A stretch of DNA of 64,000 nucleotides. It comes from Pseudomonas cichorii. Lineage in GTDB: Bacteria > Pseudomonadota > Gammaproteobacteria > Pseudomonadales > Pseudomonadaceae. This document shows positions 59,748 to 64,000 of the stretch, one piece after another. Location of the stretch: contig NZ_BLVZ01000012.1 in the NCBI RefSeq assembly GCF_015471405.1, positions 62,001 to 126,000 of the forward strand, given 5' to 3'. The notes beneath the pieces are model-generated. The model saw only the letters and a list, made by a program, of their open reading frames with translations. It was not told where the DNA came from and ran no database searches. Both the position numbers and the translations under genes were made by a program. Within the stretch, counting starts at the first letter, position 1; every line of letters starts with the position of its first letter.

Positions 59748-60269
59748 TTACAACGGTGTCGGCTGAATGATTTCCACCCAGTAACCATCCGGGTCCTTGA
59801 TGAAGGCCAGGTTGTTCATGCGGCCATCGGCCAGGCGTTTCTGGAAATCCACGCCGAGCTTTTCAAAGCGTTCGCAGGCCTCGTGTACATCCGGTACGGA
59901 CACGCAGATATGCCCGAAGCCACGCGGGTCGCTGTTGCCGTTGTGGTAGGAGAACGCAGGATCGTTTTCGGTGCCGTGGTTGTGGGTCAGTTCCAGGATG
60001 CCGGGGATCGATTTCATCCATTCGTGGCGAGCCTTGTCGTCGGCAGGGATCTGGGCCTTGTCTACCAGGGTCAGGAAGTACAGGCTGAACTCTGCTTCCG
60101 GGAAGTCGCGTTTTTCTACCAGGCTGAAACCCAGTACACGAGTATAGAAATCCAGCGAAGCGGTGACGTCCTTGACGCGCAGCATGGTGTGGTTGAACAC
60201 GAAACGCTGGGTTGCCGCTTCGGGTTCAGCGGTTACGCCAGGGAAGGTGTTGAGTTCTTGCAGGCTCAT
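59748..60269 (-). CDS. gloA: Lactoylglutathione lyase (glyoxalase I)
   Basis: 173-residue glyoxalase I converting the methylglyoxal-glutathione hemithioacetal to S-lactoylglutathione. The length and inserts (EKRDFPEAEFSLYFLTLVD, long N-terminus) fit the longer, eukaryote-like class found in pseudomonads. Metal ligands are expected in HTMLRVKD and LELTHN in the first half and GHICVSV and YWVEIIQP in the second. The ATG at 60269 (MSLQELNTFPG) is preferred to the upstream open frame. Confidence 0.94.
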   Translation of the reverse strand: MSLQELNTFPGVTAEPEAATQRFVFNHTMLRVKDVTASLDFYTRVLGFSLVEKRDFPEAEFSLYFLTLVDKAQIPADDKARHEWMKSIPGILELTHNHGTENDPAFSYHNGNSDPRGFGHICVSVPDVHEACERFEKLGVDFQKRLADGRMNNLAFIKDPDGYWVEIIQPTPL

Positions 60270-60440
60270 GGGGGTCTCCAACAGAGTGTTCAAAAAGTCT
60301 TGCCAAATGATACGGGGCGGGGCGCTCGGTGCCAAACCCTGTGCTGATCAGGCTTGCACTGCTCAAAAGTGCTCAGCCCCTTGCTCGTGACGGGCGACAG
60401 GCTCAGAATTTCCAGTTTCCTGTACTGAGTAGCTTCAATC

Positions 60441-60986
60441 ATGACTTTCACGCCATGCAGATCCTTGTTCATAAGCCTGTGCCTGTTGGGAGCCGCAGAG
60501 GTGCATGCCGCTGATGCAATGATCATCTGGCCAGCAGGCTGGGAAGTGGAGTCGCTTCCGGCAGCGGACTCCTCAACTCAACCCTCTGTGCAGGTCAGAC
60601 AACGCGCAGTGAAAAACGATCAGGCCGGTAATCCGAGCATGGTAATGGAGCTGACGCAGTCTCGGCTGGTGCCGGGCCATGAGGTCAATGTGCAGGCCGT
60701 GCTGCTGGAGATGCGCAAGTCGATTCAGGTCAATTTTGCCCGTAGCGGCATGCAGAGTGTGTGTACCCATGTACGCGAAGGGCAGCTCAGTGTGATTCCT
60801 TCGCTGGAAACCACCTGCACCGTCACTCAGAACGGTGTGCATGTGCTGACCCAGACGCTGGTGGCGGCGGCAAACAAGGAGATGGCGTGGTCGTTGTCCT
60901 ACGCCGGGTCGGTCGATGGCTATGCGGCCAGCAAGGACGAGGTTCTGCGTATTCGGGACAGTCTGAAGCTCGATTCGGCCCGCTAA
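60441..60986 (+). CDS. Secreted DUF4946 protein
   Basis: 181 residues with a signal peptide (MTFTPCRSLFISLCLLGAAEVHA-AD). The mature domain begins MIIWPAGWEVESLPA and contains two Cys (SVCTHVREG and TTCTVTQNG) likely to form a disulfide, and a C-terminal RDSLKL. This matches DUF4946, common in pseudomonads and of unknown function. The N-terminal ribosome site is weak. Expected to be periplasmic. Confidence 0.8.
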   Translation: MTFTPCRSLFISLCLLGAAEVHAADAMIIWPAGWEVESLPAADSSTQPSVQVRQRAVKNDQAGNPSMVMELTQSRLVPGHEVNVQAVLLEMRKSIQVNFARSGMQSVCTHVREGQLSVIPSLETTCTVTQNGVHVLTQTLVAAANKEMAWSLSYAGSVDGYAASKDEVLRIRDSLKLDSAR

Positions 60987-61007
60987 GCCGTGGCGCTTTT
61001 CTGCGGG

Positions 61008-61032
61008 CAAAAAGAAGCCCGCCGAAGCGGGC
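61008..61032 (-). terminator. Minus-strand terminator with no assigned upstream gene
   Basis: On the minus strand GCCCGC-TTCG-GCGGGC is followed by TTCTTTTT, a textbook terminator; on the plus strand the hairpin has no U-run. No minus-strand gene lies between it and mvaT, which has its own terminator. Confidence 0.75.
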
Positions 61033-61549
61033 ATGGGGCGCTATTCCTTTAGCGGCCTTCATCTTGTAAGAAGTCGTGTGAAAAAAATGTGAAGTCCTGA
61101 CTTGAAGTTATTGCATTCAAGGTGCGCAGGTGCTGGCCAGTTGAGCAAGCCTCACGGCATGCAGGCGGGTACTTATGGCAGCTCGTCAAAAAGTTAACGT
61201 ATTCGTACCGTGCAACACTGAAAAATATTGACGTTGAATCTTCGGCGATGTTGTCTTGCCTTACAGGGTATTGCGAGGAAGTGACGCATTTCACACATCA
61301 AGGATGAGGGGCGTTTGCTGTCGGGATGCTGAAGGCGGATCGATTTTTTCAAGTTGTAACAGCGGGGCAATATGTTTGGATAAAGAGAGGATTATTGGCG
61401 TCATTATTTTAACGTGAGGATGATATGTCGCTCTGTATTATATGCGGTACACGCTAAATAGGGGTCATGTATATGAATTCCACGTGCTTATACACATGCG
61501 TATCTATGAAACCATGCTTTTTTCGAGAGGCGGCGGCGGGGAGTGGCCA

Positions 61550-61579
61550 ATAAAAAGCCCTGCGGATGCAGGGCTTGCT
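61550..61579 (-). terminator. Rho-independent terminator after mvaT
   Basis: On the minus strand AGCCCTGC-ATCC-GCAGGGCT is followed by TTTTTATT. It lies 17 bases beyond the mvaT stop. Confidence 0.9.
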
Positions 61580-61595
61580 TTACGAGAAAGCGCAA

Positions 61596-61961
61596 TCAGG
61601 CACGAAGCCAGGAATCGACAGTCTCGACGCCGTATTGCTCTTTCCAGGACTTGAGACCGCGGTGGTTGCCGCCTTTGGTTTCAATCAGCTCGCCCGTGTG
61701 CGGGTTCTGATAGACCTTTACAACTCGGGCGCGACGGCGTTTCGGGCCGGCGGCTGGCGCAACCAGGGAGGTGGAGCTGACAGGGTCAAGGATGGCGATG
61801 ATGTCGCGCAGGCTTTTGCCATAGCTGCCCATCAGGTCCTGGAGCTTCTGCTCGAATTCAATCTCCTTTTTCAGCCCGGCGTCATTCTTCAGGGATTCCA
61901 GCTGTGCAAGCTGTTCTTGAAGGGCTTTCTCTGCTGCTCGAAACTCGGCAAGTCTGGACAA
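61596..61961 (-). CDS. mvaT: MvaT-family nucleoid-associated silencer (H-NS-like)
   Basis: 121-residue xenogeneic silencer. An N-terminal coiled-coil oligomerisation region (residues about 1-60, MSRLAEFRAAEKALQEQLAQ) leads via a basic linker (PKRRRARVVKVYQ) to the C-terminal DNA-binding domain TGELIETKGGNHRGLKSWKEQYG, where the GNHRG-type loop enters the minor groove of AT-rich DNA. It could be MvaT or a paralogue (MvaU/TurB); the sequence alone does not settle which. A long AT-rich upstream region suggests autoregulation. Confidence 0.93.
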   Translation of the reverse strand: MSRLAEFRAAEKALQEQLAQLESLKNDAGLKKEIEFEQKLQDLMGSYGKSLRDIIAILDPVSSTSLVAPAAGPKRRRARVVKVYQNPHTGELIETKGGNHRGLKSWKEQYGVETVDSWLRA

Positions 61962-62368
61962 ATAAAATACTCCAACAATGTAGTGGCTGTTGATAGCCCG
62001 ATAAAGCGATATGACAAAAACGTTAGGCCGGCTCGCTCATTGATTCCTACCCAGTCCCGGCGCTTTTCAATCATGAAACTAAGCGTTCCGGTCACGCAAT
62101 CGGGAGTAATGGGTAGTTATAATCAGTTGCCCCTAAATAATGCACGTTTTTTACGAGTTAGAAAATAGTCTTCTTGAAAATGATTAAATGAAATTGCTTT
62201 CATCAGTTGGCGGCTTCTATCACTCGTTGTGTTATCGAGCGAAGCGCGTTGTAAGTTATTTCCGATATTAGGTGTCGGTTGAATAATGTCTGAAATCTAT
62301 GGGATCAGGTTAAAAACAGACGCGAAATGCTTATTTTCGGCCGGTCAGCCAGCTGGCTGGACCGGTTC
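61962..62368. other. AT-rich upstream region of mvaT
   Basis: 407 bases with no credible gene and distinctly AT-rich (for example 62140-62200), as expected for an autoregulated H-NS-like promoter. At 62340-62366 a near-palindrome CCGGTCAGCCAGCTGGCTGGACCGG lies next to the end of the TPR gene and may mark its transcript end, though no U-run follows. Confidence 0.5.
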
Positions 62369-63532
62369 CTAAAGTCCTTGTTGCAGGGCGGGGTCATCCG
62401 GATTCTGTTGTTCGAGCTCTGCCAGCAGGACCTGCACATTCTGCAATTGACCATTTTCCTTCCAGTACTGGATCAGGAGCACCCGTGCCCGTCGGTTGGC
62501 AGGCTGGTTCTGGAGTATTTGCACCAATTGCTTCTGTGCAGCTTCCAGTTGATCCAGATCATGCAGGGCTACCGCCAGGTCGTAGCGGTAATCGTTGTTG
62601 CCTGGTTCAAGTTCCGCTGCCTTTGCCAGGCTGAGCAGGGCGTACTCGCTCTGCCCGTGGTTCAGTAGCCACATGCCCAGGGCATGTTGCAGCAGGGAGG
62701 ATTCGGGGTTGCGCTCCAGCAAGCGGGCAAAAAGACTGCGCGCCTGATCCGCCTGACCTTTCTTGTCCAGCAGTTCGATATGCGCCAATGCGGCTTCGAC
62801 GTTTTCGGGGTCCAGGGCAATGGCGTTCTTCAGGGCTGAAAGTGCAGGCTCCAGATCACCGGTCTGCAGGTAGAGCTTTGCCAGTTGCAGCTGGTTCTGT
62901 GCGGTTTGCGGCTGGGTTTTCAATGCTTCCTGATAGGCCTCGGCGCCTTGTTGCAGCACGGCAAAGTACAACCCCAGATCATCCGGGGACAGCCCCAGTA
63001 ATGCACGGGTGGCGCTGAACCTCACGGATTGTTCGGCGTCTTCCAGCAGTGGGCCGAGCACGAGGCTGCGCTGTCCGTCGGGTATCAGTTTCACACTGGC
63101 TTCAATCGCTGCCTCGCGTACTTGTGGCGATGGGTTCTTGAGGCTGGCATTGAGCAGCTTGAGTGCCTGGGGGCTCGGGTAATTGTTCAGTTCGGCCAGG
63201 AGGGCCATCCGATGCGCAGGCGAAAGGTCCGTTCGCGCCAGTTGCTGATAAAGCATGCGCGCTGCGCCGGGTTTGCCGTCATGGGCTTGTTGCATCGCTT
63301 GCGCGTAGGTGTGATTCAGCTTGGCTGCGGGTTGGGCAGGGCTGCTGCGCCACGACCACACAGTCACTACCAGTGTAATGAGCACTATGGATACAGCCGC
63401 AATGCCGATCAGTTTGCGACGTCGAGTAGTGGGGCGAGGCGATGAGCCCTGTAAAGGCAATCTGGGCATATCGAGTTCCAATTCTTGACGGCTTGCAGCT
63501 TCGGGCAGTGACTGGCTGCTGTCAAACTTCAA
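62369..63532 (-). CDS. Membrane-anchored TPR/HEAT-repeat protein
   Basis: 387 residues: a short cytoplasmic N-terminus, one transmembrane helix (about 41-63, LIGIAAVSIVLITLVVTVWSW), HEAT-like helices (about 105-180, including NPSPQVREAAIEASVKLIPDG) and then four or more TPRs (NQLQLAKLYLQTGDLEPALSAL and NAIALDPENVEAALAHIELL among them). Predicted periplasmic scaffold for protein interactions. It lies 82 bases after the efflux gene, behind a terminator-like hairpin, so cotranscription is uncertain. Confidence 0.85.
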   Translation of the reverse strand: MKFDSSQSLPEAASRQELELDMPRLPLQGSSPRPTTRRRKLIGIAAVSIVLITLVVTVWSWRSSPAQPAAKLNHTYAQAMQQAHDGKPGAARMLYQQLARTDLSPAHRMALLAELNNYPSPQALKLLNASLKNPSPQVREAAIEASVKLIPDGQRSLVLGPLLEDAEQSVRFSATRALLGLSPDDLGLYFAVLQQGAEAYQEALKTQPQTAQNQLQLAKLYLQTGDLEPALSALKNAIALDPENVEAALAHIELLDKKGQADQARSLFARLLERNPESSLLQHALGMWLLNHGQSEYALLSLAKAAELEPGNNDYRYDLAVALHDLDQLEAAQKQLVQILQNQPANRRARVLLIQYWKENGQLQNVQVLLAELEQQNPDDPALQQGL

Positions 63533-63559
63533 TCTTGAATAGCCTGTAAATACGGGACG

Positions 63560-63592
63560 GAAAAAAGCCCCGCGCTCATGGAGTGCGAGGCT
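63560..63592 (-). terminator. Terminator after the outer-membrane efflux gene
   Basis: On the minus strand AGCCTCGCACTC pairs imperfectly with GAGCGCGGGGCT around CAT-A, followed by TTTTTTCC. It lies 22 bases beyond the stop of the efflux gene. Confidence 0.75.
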
Positions 63593-63614
63593 GATCGGTC
63601 ATGCAATCAATGCA

Positions 63615-64000
63615 TCAGGCCTGTGGTTGCCATCCACCGCCTAAAGCCTTGTAGATCGCCACGATACCGCGATAGGTCTCGATTTCTGCCTGGGCCTGTG
63701 AGTCTTCGGCTGCCAGTCGTTCCCGCTCGGCATCCAGCAGGACCAGGAAGTCCGCCGTGCCTTCGCGATACTGGATGGACGCCAGTCTCGCCGCGGCACG
63801 ACTCGATTCACTCTGGCGAATCAGAGCCAGCAGGCGTTGCTGACGTTTGTCGTAGTCGCTGAAGGCGTTTTCCGACTCTTCGAGCGCCAGCAGTACTTGC
63901 TGTTCGTAGTTGGCCAGCGCGCCTTCGGCATCTGCATCGGCGCTGCGGATCTGGGCGCGGACGCTGCCCAGATCGAAAGCGGCCCAGGTGATGTTCGGAC
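63615..64000 (-). CDS. Outer-membrane efflux protein (TolC/NodT family), C-terminal part
   Basis: Open frame entering from the right edge and ending at TGA 63615; about 128 codons are visible. The sequence includes ITWAAFDLGSVRAQIRSADA, a long coiled coil (EGALANYEQQVLLALEESEN) and YREGTADFLVLLDAERERLA, the hallmark C-terminal half of RND-partner outer-membrane channel proteins. The last residues are YKALGGGWQPQA. Its permease and adaptor are presumably encoded beyond the window. Confidence 0.9.
   Translation of the reverse strand, partial: PNITWAAFDLGSVRAQIRSADADAEGALANYEQQVLLALEESENAFSDYDKRQQRLLALIRQSESSRAAARLASIQYREGTADFLVLLDAERERLAAEDSQAQAEIETYRGIVAIYKALGGGWQPQA

Larger units (their letters stand above)
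60987..61595. other. Gene-free region between DUF4946 gene and mvaT
   Basis: 609 bases. At 61008-61032 lies a minus-strand terminator; at 61550-61579 lies the mvaT terminator. The rest is comparatively AT-rich, with an imperfect inverted repeat CATGTATA/TATACACATG around 61464-61497. Small open frames on both strands lack ribosome sites. No convincing gene was found, but an RNA gene is possible. Confidence 0.5.

Noticed and set aside
61049..61294. 81-codon minus-strand open frame before the terminator at 61008
   Set aside because: Ser/Thr/Cys-rich translation without a ribosome site or family; the transcript, if any, is more likely noncoding.
1..64000. tRNA, rRNA genes or CRISPR arrays
   Set aside because: No cloverleaf-like sequence, rRNA stretch or regularly spaced repeat was noticed by eye; a covariance-model scan would be needed to exclude short RNAs.

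Overview
The window looks like chromosome of a fluorescent Pseudomonas, most likely from the Pseudomonas syringae complex. This rests on moderately high GC content, recognisable Pseudomonas orthologues throughout (MvaT, NfuA, GloA, AhpC/AhpF, GalU, UppP), the glgA-treZ-malQ-treY-DUF2934-glgX gene order typical of the genus, and dispersed REP-like repeats built on GAGCGAATTCATTCGCGA. The species call is inference. No rRNA, tRNA, CRISPR array, insertion sequence or prophage was seen; the only recombination gene is a lone tyrosine recombinase.

Layout. 1-1.6 kb: end of an OafA-type acyltransferase, then nfuA. 1.7-11 kb: a cobalamin/cobalt locus with two arms that diverge from two back-to-back cobalamin riboswitches. 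The minus arm is cbtB-cbtA-cobE-cobM and the plus arm is cobW-cobN-chlI/chlD. The last gene of the plus arm carries what looks like a programmed -1 frameshift signal (A_AAA_AAG, a 0-frame stop, then an 11-bp stem) that would make a ChlI-like ATPase and an ATPase-VWA fusion from one gene. 11-18.3 kb: an unusual enhancer-binding-protein-like regulator (GAFNGA instead of GAFTGA), a pnuC/NadR-like kinase pair, uppP, a DUF1294 gene, a YjbR-family gene, an orphan pcaD and a secreted hydrolase. 18.3-32.3 kb: one long minus-strand run, glgA-treZ-malQ-treY-DUF2934-glgX followed, with 4-nt stop/start overlaps, by four genes of unknown joint function (acyl-CoA dehydrogenase-like, PIG-L deacetylase, methyltransferase, family 2 glycosyltransferase).

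32.9-39.1 kb: a GNAT gene, a 57-residue small gene and a plus-strand operon gnd-zwf-HAD phosphatase-GH15. 39.2-50 kb: DUF1883 and a 59-residue gene, two small lipoproteins, ugd-galU, gor, a class II aldolase gene, glsA, DUF1615 and DUF1810 genes and an orphan ABC exporter. 50-55 kb: a Tas-like aldo/keto reductase, a TonB-dependent receptor and a convergent SsuA/NrtA-type binding protein whose upstream region holds a 22-bp perfect palindrome. 55.1-57.3 kb: a KfrA-like coiled-coil DNA-binding protein divergent from a tyrosine recombinase, with nested inverted repeats between them. 57.3-64 kb: ahpC-ahpF, gloA, a DUF4946 gene, mvaT, a TPR protein and the C-terminal end of a TolC/NodT-type efflux protein running off the right edge.

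Functionally, the left part makes cobalamin and imports cobalt under B12 feedback. The centre interconverts glucan, maltooligosaccharides and trehalose and feeds the oxidative pentose phosphate pathway. The right part handles redox defence and nutrient uptake. The strongest second-look items are the frameshift signal, the four-gene cluster coupled to glgX, the KfrA/recombinase pair with its nested repeats, and a terminator with no assigned upstream gene that hints at an unannotated minus-strand RNA.
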